NCBI RefSeq assembly: GCF_000421165.1 | Contig: NZ_ATWI01000009.1 | Span: 744,001 to 808,000, forward strand | Direction of reading: 5' to 3' | DNA: 64,000 bases | Source: Marinobacter daepoensis DSM 16072 | GTDB lineage: Bacteria; Pseudomonadota; Gammaproteobacteria; Pseudomonadales; Oleiphilaceae | Part shown: positions 18,579-26,675 of the stretch, one piece after another | How positions within the stretch are numbered: position 1 is the stretch's first letter | Layout: each line of letters begins with the position of its first letter | Notes under the pieces: model-generated | Told to the model about the DNA's origin: nothing | The model's input: only the letters and a program-made list of their open reading frames with translations | The model's database searches: none | Translations under genes and position numbers: made by a program

Positions 18579-18584
18579 ATTATA
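18579..18584 (-). promoter_or_regulatory. -10 box of gltX
   Basis: A perfect TATAAT on the minus strand, 42 bp before the gltX ATG. The -35 region about 17 bp further up is poor (TGCGAA-like). It is located back-to-back with the Zur-type site of znuA about 50 bp away. Confidence 0.5.
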
Positions 18585-18632
18585 GCGGCCCTCCTGAGGT
18601 TTCGCATGGCCCGCTTTTGCATTTCCGGCACC

Positions 18633-18654
18633 AAAAGTTATATTATAACGTTTC
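18633..18654. promoter_or_regulatory. Zur-type operator upstream of znuA
   Basis: A 13-bp perfect palindrome GTTATATTATAAC (18637-18649) flanked by AAAA and GTTTC matches the gammaproteobacterial Zur box (GTTATA-n-TATAAC core with A-rich/T-rich flanks). It is centred 39 bp before the znuA ATG, where a repressor would block the promoter when zinc is sufficient. Confidence 0.85.
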
Positions 18655-18681
18655 AAGAAAACCACAGATTCTGGAACCCAC

Positions 18682-19650
18682 ATGCCGTATAAAAGCCTCC
18701 CCATTGCCATCGCCCTCACCGCCCTTACCTGGACGGTTCCGGCTTCTGCCACGGACATCGTAACCTCAATAAAACCCCTGGAACTTCTGGTGAAAGCCGT
18801 TGCTGGCGAAAGTGTCAGCGTGTCGACTCTGATCCCACCCGGCTCCAGCCCACATAACTACAGCATGAAACCGTCTCAGCGCCAGGCACTGGCGCAGGCA
18901 GACGTCATTTTTTGGGTAGGCCCGGATATGGAGACGTTTCTGGGACGTCTGTTAAAGGGAAAGGAGTTTCACGAAAAATCCGTTGCCTTCCTGGACTCCG
19001 ATGACTTGGATACAACGGAGGAGGATCATGCTGATCACGGTCATCAGCATGAAGAGCATGACCACCACGATCACACCGAAAACCTGAACCTGCACGAGCA
19101 CGACCACGGAGAAGGTGAAGACCCGCACATCTGGGTCGATCCGATGCTCGCGCTGAAAATGGCAACCGATATCCGCCAGGCGCTGGCCCGCTTCGACAGT
19201 CTGAATCAGAGCGAACTGGATGCCAACCTGGCTCGTTTCGAAGCCGACCTGCGAGCCAGCGAACAGAGCATCAGAGCCAGTTTTTCAGGGCTGGCCAACG
19301 TCAGCCTGTTCGCCTACCACGATGCCTTCACCCGGTATGCCGAACACTACGGTCTATCCCTCGAGGGGACCCTGACCCTCAATCCGGAACTTTCCCCGGG
19401 GGCCAGACACATCGCGAATGTGCAGAACAAGTTGCAAGCCGCCACGCACCCCTGCCTGCTGACAGAGCCTCAGTTTAACCGGCAGTGGTGGCGCTCAATC
19501 ACCGAGGGAATAGACGTGACGTTCAGCACCTGGGACCCGCTGGCAACTGAGATCGCATCTACACCATCCGGTTACGTGGAGTTTCAGCAATCGGTGGCAG
19601 AGGCTGTCCTGGCCTGCTTACCAGAGCAGGCTCAGCATCAGGGGAATTGA
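18682..19650 (+). CDS. znuA: Zinc ABC transporter, periplasmic zinc-binding protein
   Basis: Captures zinc in the periplasm for ZnuBC import. 322 residues: signal peptide (1-23, PASA cleavage), zinc ligands likely His57 (SPHNY), the His of EDPHIWVDP (about 149) and the His of AYHDAF (about 213), with an Asp late in the chain. Between the first and second ligand is a loop with about 13 His among 32 residues (about 116-147), typical of ZnuA and thought to collect metal. Regulated by the Zur-type palindrome just upstream. No znuB or znuC is adjacent, so the permease and ATPase must be encoded elsewhere. Its 3' end overlaps the convergent AEC gene by 33 bp. Confidence 0.95.
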   Translation: MPYKSLPIAIALTALTWTVPASATDIVTSIKPLELLVKAVAGESVSVSTLIPPGSSPHNYSMKPSQRQALAQADVIFWVGPDMETFLGRLLKGKEFHEKSVAFLDSDDLDTTEEDHADHGHQHEEHDHHDHTENLNLHEHDHGEGEDPHIWVDPMLALKMATDIRQALARFDSLNQSELDANLARFEADLRASEQSIRASFSGLANVSLFAYHDAFTRYAEHYGLSLEGTLTLNPELSPGARHIANVQNKLQAATHPCLLTEPQFNRQWWRSITEGIDVTFSTWDPLATEIASTPSGYVEFQQSVAEAVLACLPEQAQHQGN

Positions 19651-20532
19651 CACCATCGCCAACAGGGTTTGCCCGCTGATGATACCCGCCATCAGCGGCG
19701 CATCCCCCCCAAGCTGGCGCGCCAGAATGTACGCCGATGTGGCCGTTGGCAGAGCCGCTAACAGGACAACCACCTGCACCAGCAGCCCCTCCAAACCAAG
19801 CATCCAGGCCAGAGCGGCCGCCAGTAGCGGGAAAACCAGAAGTTTCAGCGCAGAAGACACCAGAAAAGGCCCCGAGCTTCCCCGCAAGGCACTGAGCTGC
19901 AGCCCAGCACCCACGGTCATCAGCCCCATCGGCAACGCCAGATTACTCAGTGGCTCCAGAATCCCCGCCAACAATGGATGAAAACCTATCTGGAAGTAGC
20001 TCCATAAAACCCCGATCACCGACCCGACAATCAAAGGGTTGGTCACAATCGCCCGGAACACCCCGGCCAGGTTGATCCGCCCACGCTCCGCAACCAGGGA
20101 GAACATCAGAATACAAAGCAGGTTCAGCAGAGGCACCATAATGGCCACGGCAATCGCGGTCAGAGACAACCCCTCATCCCCCAACAGCATCCCGCCAGCG
20201 GCAAGCCCGACGTACGAGTTGAAGCGGATGCCGCCCTGGTACACGGAAGAGAACACAGGCCCGGACCACTTCCAGAACCATTGTGCAATCGTAAGAACCA
20301 GGGTCATGGCCACCAGCATCGTGATGATAAGCAAAGCGGTGTCGCCGTAGGCCGATGGTGGCAATCGTGCCTGCCCCAACTTGAAGACCAGCATGGCAGG
20401 AAACAGCACGTAATAGGTAAAACGCTCGGCCCTTGGCCAGAAATCCCCACCGGGGAAGTCTGCCCGGCGCAATCCGTGGCCCAGAATGATCAGTACAAAT
20501 ACCGGTATCAGAGCCTGAACAACTACTGGCAT
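19618..20532 (-). CDS. AEC-family transporter (auxin efflux carrier/malonate type)
   Basis: An inner-membrane carrier of 304 residues with about ten hydrophobic helices arranged as two five-helix halves and the crossing-helix segments typical of the bile-acid/AEC fold. Family members export or exchange organic acids; substrate unknown. Start chosen at ATG 20532 (MPVVVQALIPVFVLI) with GGGAG 5 bp upstream; an upstream start at 20601 adds a Cys-rich non-membrane leader. It overlaps the 3' end of znuA tail to tail, so the two mRNAs are complementary at their ends. Confidence 0.88.
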   Translation of the reverse strand: MPVVVQALIPVFVLIILGHGLRRADFPGGDFWPRAERFTYYVLFPAMLVFKLGQARLPPSAYGDTALLIITMLVAMTLVLTIAQWFWKWSGPVFSSVYQGGIRFNSYVGLAAGGMLLGDEGLSLTAIAVAIMVPLLNLLCILMFSLVAERGRINLAGVFRAIVTNPLIVGSVIGVLWSYFQIGFHPLLAGILEPLSNLALPMGLMTVGAGLQLSALRGSSGPFLVSSALKLLVFPLLAAALAWMLGLEGLLVQVVVLLAALPTATSAYILARQLGGDAPLMAGIISGQTLLAMVSIPLMLSLLW

Positions 20533-20861
20533 CGCGATCTCCCACTCGCCCCTATGGAAACACCTATTGCCGCAACGGCAACAAGCGACGGACACTAGCA
20601 CATATCTTCGACAAGTTCGCAGTTGCCATTTTCTGCGTCCGAGGGTAGATTCAGAACTTCATCAACTTTAAAGGCGACGTGCAGTTACCGTGAACATCCT
20701 CTGTTCAGGCAATTACACAAATTTTCTGGCACTGCGGTCTTCCTCCAGGAACACCGGCAGGGCTGCTATCCGCCTCTGATTCCGCTGAATCCAACCTTTT
20801 CCCCATCCGGATTCAGCGCTTAACAACAATCCAATATCCTTATTATCTCCCGGAGATTCTT
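20533..20861. other. 329-bp intergenic region upstream of rnk and the AEC gene
   Basis: No ORF is credible here. It must contain divergent promoters. A perfect 9-bp inverted repeat (GCTGAATCC 20784-20792, GGATTCAGC 20809-20817, 16-bp spacer) lies 45-78 bp before the rnk ATG. The rest shows nothing I can name. Confidence 0.5.
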
Positions 20862-21248
20862 ATGGCTGATTTACCATCCATAATCGTTGCAGAAGAAGAT
20901 TATAACCGCCTCAGCACCCTGATTGAGCGGGTAGCAGGCCAGTCCGATGTGGCCGATGGCCTGGAGGAAGAACTGAGCCGGGCAGACCTGAAACCCCTGG
21001 CAGAGATGCCAGAGGGCGTTGTCACCATGAACTCACGGGTACGCTTCCTGAACGAGGATAGCGGAGCGGAAAATGAAGTGGCTCTGGTTTACCCTCATGA
21101 AGTGGATGGAGCCGATCACAAAGTGTCCATTCTGGCACCGGCCGGTGCTGCCATGCTGGGGCTGAGCATCGGCAGCAGCATCGAGTGGCCCATGAGAGGG
21201 CGCAAGCCGATTCACCTGAAAATAATCGGCGTTACCCGAAACGCATAA
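20862..21248 (+). CDS. rnk: Rnk, nucleoside diphosphate kinase regulator (GreA/GreB-C fold)
   Basis: A 128-residue Rnk-family protein. The C-terminal FKBP-like GreA domain is clear (VTMNSRVRFLNEDSGAENEVALVYPHE, then LAPAGAAMLGLSIGSSIEWPM), after a short N-terminal helical arm. Rnk binds RNA polymerase and in Pseudomonas/E. coli influences nucleoside diphosphate kinase and alginate-related phenotypes; it lacks the long coiled-coil finger needed for transcript cleavage. CGGAGA stands 5-6 bp before the ATG. The P450 gene is 101 bp downstream on the same strand. Confidence 0.92.
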   Translation: MADLPSIIVAEEDYNRLSTLIERVAGQSDVADGLEEELSRADLKPLAEMPEGVVTMNSRVRFLNEDSGAENEVALVYPHEVDGADHKVSILAPAGAAMLGLSIGSSIEWPMRGRKPIHLKIIGVTRNA

Positions 21249-21262
21249 GCACTTTCCTTTAC

Positions 21263-21283
21263 AAATATCAGCACTTGATATTT
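21263..21283. repeat. Perfect inverted repeat between rnk and P450
   Basis: AAATATCA (21263-21270) and TGATATTT (21276-21283) with a 5-bp spacer form a perfect 8+8 palindrome, 15 bp after the rnk stop and 67 bp before the P450 start. Its AT-rich symmetry suits a dimeric repressor operator; it could instead be a weak rnk terminator. Confidence 0.6.
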
Positions 21284-21296
21284 CTCCAAAGGCAGA

Positions 21297-21349
21297 ACGG
21301 CCTCCGGTGATAGGCTTTTAAAAAGCCAAGTTCATTGTCAGGAGGCCGT
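21297..21349 (+). promoter_or_regulatory. Leader stem that would sequester the P450 ribosome binding site
   Basis: ACGGCCTCC (21297-21305) is the exact reverse complement of GGAGGCCGT (21341-21349). The right arm contains the Shine-Dalgarno GGAGG and abuts the ATG at 21350. Inside the 35-nt loop is a second perfect hairpin, GGCTTTT-A-AAAAGCC (21313-21327). A transcript starting upstream of 21297 would fold its own ribosome binding site into a 9-bp GC-rich stem. Confidence 0.6.
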
Positions 21350-22504
21350 ATGGCAGAACAGTATCGGGAAGACTGGGACCCCAGAGACGCCAGCGTTCAA
21401 AAGAATCAGACCCGGGCCTACGATGCCATGCGCAACACCTGCCCGGTTGCCTGGAGCGAATACCAGCAATGGACGCTGTTCCGTCACGCCGATGTCATGA
21501 CCGTGCTGGAGGATCACCACACCTTCAGCAATGTCGTATCAGCTCACCTTTCCGTCCCCAACGGCATGGACCCTCCGGATCACACCCCTTACCGTAAGGT
21601 CATTGAGCCCTATTTTGCGCCGGAGCGAATGATTCAGTTCGAGCCCCAGTGCCGGCACCTGGCCAGAACGTTAATTTCGACACTCAACACCGGAGAGCCG
21701 ATTGATGTCGTCAGCACCCTGAGCCGCCCTTTTGCCCTGCAGGTTCAATGCGACTTCATGGGCTGGCCTGAGTGCCTGCATCACCCTCTCGCGGAGTGGG
21801 TCTCAAAGAACCACAAAGCAACGCTGGCAGGAAATCGCTCGGCGATGGGCAACGTGGCGGCCGAATTCGATGGCTACATTCGTGATCTCCTGAACGTCCG
21901 TCGCCGCGCAGGCACACAGGCGCCTGACGATGTCACGACGCAGCTGATGCGCGAAAAGGTGAACGGCACGTCCATGACGGATGACGAGCTGGTCAGTCTG
22001 CTGCGAAACTGGACCGTAGGGGAACTAGCGACCATCTCCGCCAGCATCTCCATTCTCGCCCACTATCTGGCTCATCACCCGGCCCTGCTGAAGGACCTGA
22101 AAGCCGCCCCGGATCAACTGCCGAACGCCATTGATGAAATCTTGCGAATGGATGCACCGCTGATCTCCAACCGGCGCTTAGCCACCAGAGAGACGGAGAT
22201 CGGCGGCAAGACCATCCCGGCAGGTGCAAAAATCACCCTTCTCTGGGCTTCCGCCAACCGGGATGAGGCTACTTTCGGTGATCCGGACAGATTTTGCCCA
22301 CAGGAGAATGCGCCAAAGAACCTTCTCTATGGTGCAGGAATTCATGTCTGTCCGGGTGCACCGCTGGCGCGAATGGAACTGAACGTCTTTATGGAAGAGT
22401 TATTGAAACAGGTAAATATGATAGACATGGTGGAAGGCCATCCGCCAGAGCGAGCCTCGTTCCCAACGGGCGGATTTAACCATCTTCCGCTCGTGTGCCA
22501 CTAA
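21350..22504 (+). CDS. Cytochrome P450
   Basis: A soluble bacterial haem monooxygenase of 384 residues. The haem-thiolate motif YGAGIHVCPG puts Cys at about 334, and ExxR is EILR in the K-helix. In the I-helix the usual AGx(D/E)T is VGELAT (around Gly224), so the acid-alcohol pair that delivers protons is not in its normal place; the Thr is retained one position on. No ferredoxin or reductase gene is adjacent. Substrate unknown; fatty acids, terpenes or hydrocarbons are possible in this type of organism. Start is ATG 21350 behind GGAGG. Followed by a terminator shared with selD. Confidence 0.93.
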   Translation: MAEQYREDWDPRDASVQKNQTRAYDAMRNTCPVAWSEYQQWTLFRHADVMTVLEDHHTFSNVVSAHLSVPNGMDPPDHTPYRKVIEPYFAPERMIQFEPQCRHLARTLISTLNTGEPIDVVSTLSRPFALQVQCDFMGWPECLHHPLAEWVSKNHKATLAGNRSAMGNVAAEFDGYIRDLLNVRRRAGTQAPDDVTTQLMREKVNGTSMTDDELVSLLRNWTVGELATISASISILAHYLAHHPALLKDLKAAPDQLPNAIDEILRMDAPLISNRRLATRETEIGGKTIPAGAKITLLWASANRDEATFGDPDRFCPQENAPKNLLYGAGIHVCPGAPLARMELNVFMEELLKQVNMIDMVEGHPPERASFPTGGFNHLPLVCH

Positions 22505-22513
22505 ACACCTTAC

Positions 22514-22552
22514 AAAAAAGCCGCACCGGAGATTTCCCGTGCGGCCTCGTTT
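22514..22552. terminator. Terminator between convergent P450 and selD genes
   Basis: A run of A, a 7-bp stem GCCGCAC/GTGCGGC (22520-22526 with 22539-22545, 12-nt loop) and a T-containing tail stand between the two convergent stop codons. Confidence 0.75.
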
Positions 22553-22562
22553 ATTCGCCGGC

Positions 22563-23600
22563 TCAGTCTTCGATAAACACCAGGCTGTCTTCAGAACCAG
22601 CAGCCTCCAGACACCCCAGCGGCTGCAACTCCAGGCCATGTTCACGAGCCACTGCCTCAAACGTCTCCCGGTTCTCTGCAGCAACACAGACCATGAGACC
22701 GCCACTGGTCTGAGGATCGCAGAACAACAGCTTATCGGCGCCGGACATACCAGAAATGGCGTTACCGAAAGCCGCCGCATTGCGATGGGTTCCGCCAGGA
22801 ATACAGTCCGCGTCAATATAGGGTTTAAGGTTAGGCAGCACCGGCACAGCCCGACGGCTGACCCGGGCCTGAAGGCCACTGCCCCGGCAGATTTCCAGCA
22901 GATGCCCCGCCAGACCGAAACCGGTCACGTCGGTCATCGCATTGACACCCTCCACCTCAGCAAAGGCTTCACCCACCTTATTCAAAGTGGCCATGCTCTC
23001 CACAGCCACCGCCAGGTCTTCAGGCGTCACCTTACCCTTTTTGGAAGCACTGGTCAGGATTCCCACCCCCAGCGGCTTGGTCAGATACAGCAGATCACCG
23101 GCTTTGGCCGTATCGTTACGAACGATACGATCCACGGCAACCTGCCCGGTAACCGCCAGGCCGAAAATCGGCTCAGGTGAGTCGATACTGTGCCCCCCGG
23201 CCAGTGCAATGCCCGCCTCGGCACAGACTGCACGACCGCCATCAATCACCCGGGCCGCAATCTCCGGTTCCAGTTCATTGACTGGCCACCCCAGAATCGC
23301 AATGGCCATCACCGGCTTACCGCCCATGGCATAGACATCACTGATCGCATTGGTGGCCGCAATTCGGCCGAAATCGAACGGATCATCCACCACCGGCATA
23401 AAGAAATCTGTAGTACTGATAACCCCCAGACCATTCCCCACGTCGGCAACAGCAGCATCATCGCGGCTGCTGTTGCCCACCAACAAGCGGGGATCATGGA
23501 ATTCCGGAGCATCGGTATGAAGGATGCGATCCAATACATCCGGAGCGATTTTGCAGCCACATCCGGCACCATGGCTGAACTGAGTCAATTTGATGGACAA
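22563..23600 (-). CDS. selD: Selenide, water dikinase (selenophosphate synthetase)
   Basis: Makes selenophosphate from selenide and ATP, the selenium donor for selenocysteine and for 2-selenouridine in tRNA. 345 residues, collinear with E. coli SelD. Active-site SHGAGCGCK has Cys14 (E. coli Cys17) and Lys17; [19 protein letters not shown] and MTDVTGFGL are present. The active residue is Cys, encoded by TGC, not selenocysteine. Start chosen at TTG 23600 with AAGGA 7 bp upstream and an N-terminus matching E. coli; another TTG at 23630 adds ten residues. No selA, selB or selU is adjacent, so the user of the selenophosphate is elsewhere. Confidence 0.95.
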   Translation of the reverse strand: MSIKLTQFSHGAGCGCKIAPDVLDRILHTDAPEFHDPRLLVGNSSRDDAAVADVGNGLGVISTTDFFMPVVDDPFDFGRIAATNAISDVYAMGGKPVMAIAILGWPVNELEPEIAARVIDGGRAVCAEAGIALAGGHSIDSPEPIFGLAVTGQVAVDRIVRNDTAKAGDLLYLTKPLGVGILTSASKKGKVTPEDLAVAVESMATLNKVGEAFAEVEGVNAMTDVTGFGLAGHLLEICRGSGLQARVSRRAVPVLPNLKPYIDADCIPGGTHRNAAAFGNAISGMSGADKLLFCDPQTSGGLMVCVAAENRETFEAVAREHGLELQPLGCLEAAGSEDSLVFIED

Positions 23601-23726
23601 GGTCTGTTCCTTCTGTGTTACAGCCTGCAAGGGTCTATCAGGCTCATCTGTTGGATACAGGCTAGTCTAACCTCCAGCTCACTCTGCAGCCACCCGTCAG
23701 CAACTTTAAGAGCATCGGCCGGCCAG

Positions 23727-23758
23727 AGAGGGCGCTTTACCAAGAGAACCCGCCCTCT
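23727..23758. other. Hairpin just after pelG
   Basis: AGAGGGCG (23727-23734) and CGCCCTCT (23751-23758) form a perfect 8-bp stem with a 16-nt loop, starting 3 bp after the pelG stop on the minus strand. There is no strong T-run, so it may be a 3' end stabiliser or a weak terminator of the pel transcript. Confidence 0.5.
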
Positions 23759-23760
23759 TC

Positions 23761-25137
23761 CTAGCGCCCCTGTAGCATGAACGTCTCATATTCAAGCTCA
23801 TTGAATTTGCGCGACAACAACGCCAGGCCAGCCAGAGCGGACACCAGCGTGGCTGCGGCGTAGCCATACCCGTAAAACGCCGCACCCAGTTCGATGGTAA
23901 TCAGGGTAAAGACAATGTTAGACACCAGAAACAACACACAAAGGATCAGGTTGATACCTCGGGAGTCCAGATAGAAAAGCACGTTCTGGATAGCCAGCAA
24001 AATTAACTGCATGGCCACCGCCACCAGAAAAATATGAAACAGGGGCAGGTAGAGCGTCGAGATACCAAGCGCTGACAAAATCTCTTCTGCCCAGAGGAAC
24101 AGGACAATCACCGTCATACCCTGCACTTTAAAGATCTCGTAGATGCCGTTTCTCGCGACCAGCACCATATCGTCCCGGAAACGGTTAATGCGCTCGAGGG
24201 TATCGCCTTCCCTGACCGCATCGTAAAAACGGTCGTACGCCTCTGAAAAGTCGGTTTCCATCCGGACCAGGAACACCGCCATACCCGGGATAATGGACAG
24301 ATATGCCAGAAAAATCGGGATATCGTAGATAACCGATGCCCGCAAAAGCCCGATGATCGGCTCAGAAGTTTCCGGCACAAACCAGAAAATCAGCTTGTCA
24401 GCCCATACCGCAGCATTGAACAACAGGCCGGTAAAAATCAGAGTTGGGAAAATCTGGGTCCGCTTTGTGAAGTCAAAGCGGATCAAGGCACTACCAGGGT
24501 ATTGCCGGATGATGGTGTAGAAAAAACTGAAAAACAGCAGACTGTGTCCCAACAGAAGCCCAATCAGGAACCCTTCGATGCCAAAGTCCCGCAGCTGGAT
24601 GGAGCCTACAATGGCAACCATATACCCGAGGGCAAACACCACCACAATCCGCCGGTAAGACTTCATGCTCGACAGGAAGATCGTAACCGGCCAAAGATTG
24701 CAGAGCACCACAAAGTTGGCCAGCATCAATAATCGATAGGTATAGCTCGTTCCCGGCATCAGCCAGATGGCAGCCATCACACCCAACACAAACGACAACC
24801 CTGTTGATACCCAGATCACCCCCATCAGGTTCGGGAGAATGATGTCACGCCGGGACTCGTACAGCCGGTCCGCCACCCAACGCGTAAACACATGCTGGAA
24901 AAGCCCCGACAAAATCAGCGAAAACGCCATCAGATAGGTCACAGATACCAGAAACTGGACCACGGATACCTGGTTGGCCTCCAGGGCGAAACTGAACACC
25001 CCGATGATCATCACGCCCAGCACAGACAAAACCCAGGGGCCGGAACTGATGATACCGGCCAGCCCGTATGCGCCAAGAAGGTTTACGAAACTCTCGCGCC
25101 GCAGTATCCGCCTAAGCTCAAATCCGATTCCTGCCAC
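23761..25137 (-). CDS. pelG: PelG, Pel polysaccharide inner-membrane transporter
   Basis: A 458-residue polytopic protein with about twelve transmembrane helices, of the MATE/Wzx-like exporter fold; P. aeruginosa PelG has about 456. It is proposed to move the growing Pel chain across the inner membrane with PelD, PelE and PelF. The start is GTG, which shares its G with the last base of the pelF stop (TAGTG), so it is translationally coupled. Last gene of the operon, followed by a hairpin. Confidence 0.95.
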   Translation of the reverse strand: MAGIGFELRRILRRESFVNLLGAYGLAGIISSGPWVLSVLGVMIIGVFSFALEANQVSVVQFLVSVTYLMAFSLILSGLFQHVFTRWVADRLYESRRDIILPNLMGVIWVSTGLSFVLGVMAAIWLMPGTSYTYRLLMLANFVVLCNLWPVTIFLSSMKSYRRIVVVFALGYMVAIVGSIQLRDFGIEGFLIGLLLGHSLLFFSFFYTIIRQYPGSALIRFDFTKRTQIFPTLIFTGLLFNAAVWADKLIFWFVPETSEPIIGLLRASVIYDIPIFLAYLSIIPGMAVFLVRMETDFSEAYDRFYDAVREGDTLERINRFRDDMVLVARNGIYEIFKVQGMTVIVLFLWAEEILSALGISTLYLPLFHIFLVAVAMQLILLAIQNVLFYLDSRGINLILCVLFLVSNIVFTLITIELGAAFYGYGYAAATLVSALAGLALLSRKFNELEYETFMLQGR

Positions 25138-26675
25138 TAGTCTTCCTCGTTTCCTTGTGAGCTCAACGCCTGCTGGTAGAGTGCTCTGTACCGGGTAAAC
25201 ATGCTCTCCAGCGTGTAAAAGCGGGACACGCGCTCCAAACCAGCTGTCTGGGCCATTCGCCAGGCCTGGCTATCGGTGAGCAAGCGTACCGCCTCCCGGG
25301 CCGTGGCTTCAGGATCGGCAATCGGAACCACCGCCCCCGACGGCCCCAGTGACCGGTCTTCCTCACTCATGCCCTCAATCAACTCCCGGCAAGCACCAAC
25401 ATCCGTCGCCAGACAAGGCAAACCCGCGGCATTGGCCTCCAGAATGACTAACGGTAACGCTTCTGAAATGGAGGTCAGCACCATCAGCCCCAATTGTGGC
25501 AATATCTCGCTGACATTCTGGAATCCCAGAAACTTTACCCGGCCTTCCAGCCCCAGACTGGCCACCAGATTCCGGCACTCGGTCACATACGCCGGGTCTT
25601 CATCTTCTGGCCCGACAATCCACCCTTCGGCCTCCGGAATCTGCTCACTAACGGAACGCATGGCCCGGATAAACGTTTTGATATCCTTGATCGGGACAAC
25701 CCGCCCAACCAGCCCAAGAACTTTTGGAATCGCCTCCTGGCGAGCTTCTCTTGGCACCCGGAAACGTTCGGGGTCAATACCGTTTGGAATAATGCAGGTT
25801 TTTTCCTCAGCCGCGCCATCCTGATGCTGTCGCAAACGGTTCCCGGAGTATAAGGACACAATCGTATTGGCTTTCTGGTACGCAAGTCGGCCGATCACCT
25901 CAAAAAACCGGATCCACAGTCGGCGGATGTACCCCAACTGGTCACTGAGTGTTTCACTGACCTGATCATCCGGATCGTCAATCCACTGAGCCTGAGAAAG
26001 ATCAATCTTCCGCTCTTTGGTGTAGATCCCGTGTTCGCTGATCAGATAAGGCAAGCGTTCCCGATCACTGACCATCGCCCCCAGAAGCCCCGCATAACCG
26101 GTTGAGATTGAGTGCACCATGCGAACCCGGGGCATGTTTTGAGCAATCTCCGCCAGAGTGAACAAAGGGGCGTGCATGGTTCTTATCGTCCAGAAATAAT
26201 CCACGAACGAGGGCTCGGTGCAGTAGGTATGGAAGCTCTCCTCAATCACCTTCCAGCTTTCGCGGCTGTACAGGAAGTCCTTTCGGGTAATACCCCCGGT
26301 CTTCCCCAGATCCCTGAACACCCGCGTCAAAACCTCCTCTGGAATGGACTCATTGGCCTTAAAACTGTCATGAAGCCGACGCTGATTCTGGAACGCTTCG
26401 GCATTTCCATCCCGAGGACGAGGACGCTCTCTGGCACCAGATTCCATCAGATAGTGGCACTCCAGATGGGTCACATTCTCCGGCAACGTATACTGCTGCT
26501 CACCATAGTGGCCTGGATCTCCGCCCAGAAAAATCAGCGCGAACTGATACTCGGGGAGCCCGGTGATCATCTGATGCACCCAGGATGAAACACCCCCCCG
26601 AATATAGGGGTACGTGCCTTCCAACAGAAGAGCAATGTCGGCGACATACGGTTGCTTACGCTTGAACAGACTCAT
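25137..26675 (-). CDS. pelF: PelF, Pel glycosyltransferase (GT4)
   Basis: A 512-residue retaining glycosyltransferase, the polymerase of Pel from UDP-N-acetyl-hexosamines. Seen: N-terminal LLEGTYPYIRGGVSSWVHQMI, the GT4 nucleotide-binding IIPNGIDPERF, GLVGRVVPIKDIKTFI and the EX7E motif EALPLVILE with GLPCLATDVGACREL. Cytoplasmic, acting with PelDEG at the inner membrane. Overlaps pelE by 4 bp. Confidence 0.96.
   Translation of the reverse strand: MSLFKRKQPYVADIALLLEGTYPYIRGGVSSWVHQMITGLPEYQFALIFLGGDPGHYGEQQYTLPENVTHLECHYLMESGARERPRPRDGNAEAFQNQRRLHDSFKANESIPEEVLTRVFRDLGKTGGITRKDFLYSRESWKVIEESFHTYCTEPSFVDYFWTIRTMHAPLFTLAEIAQNMPRVRMVHSISTGYAGLLGAMVSDRERLPYLISEHGIYTKERKIDLSQAQWIDDPDDQVSETLSDQLGYIRRLWIRFFEVIGRLAYQKANTIVSLYSGNRLRQHQDGAAEEKTCIIPNGIDPERFRVPREARQEAIPKVLGLVGRVVPIKDIKTFIRAMRSVSEQIPEAEGWIVGPEDEDPAYVTECRNLVASLGLEGRVKFLGFQNVSEILPQLGLMVLTSISEALPLVILEANAAGLPCLATDVGACRELIEGMSEEDRSLGPSGAVVPIADPEATAREAVRLLTDSQAWRMAQTAGLERVSRFYTLESMFTRYRALYQQALSSQGNEED

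Noticed and set aside
18579..18654. Zur box as regulator of gltX too
   Set aside because: The palindrome lies about 50 bp upstream of the gltX -10, beyond the -35 region, so repression of gltX is unlikely and I did not claim it.
21263..21283. Possible FNR box before the P450 gene
   Set aside because: The half-sites are ATCA-N5-TGAT, opposite in order to the FNR TTGAT-N4-ATCAA, so it is kept only as an unnamed palindrome.
23547..23570. Selenocysteine codon in selD
   Set aside because: The active-site position is an ordinary Cys codon; there is no in-frame TGA.
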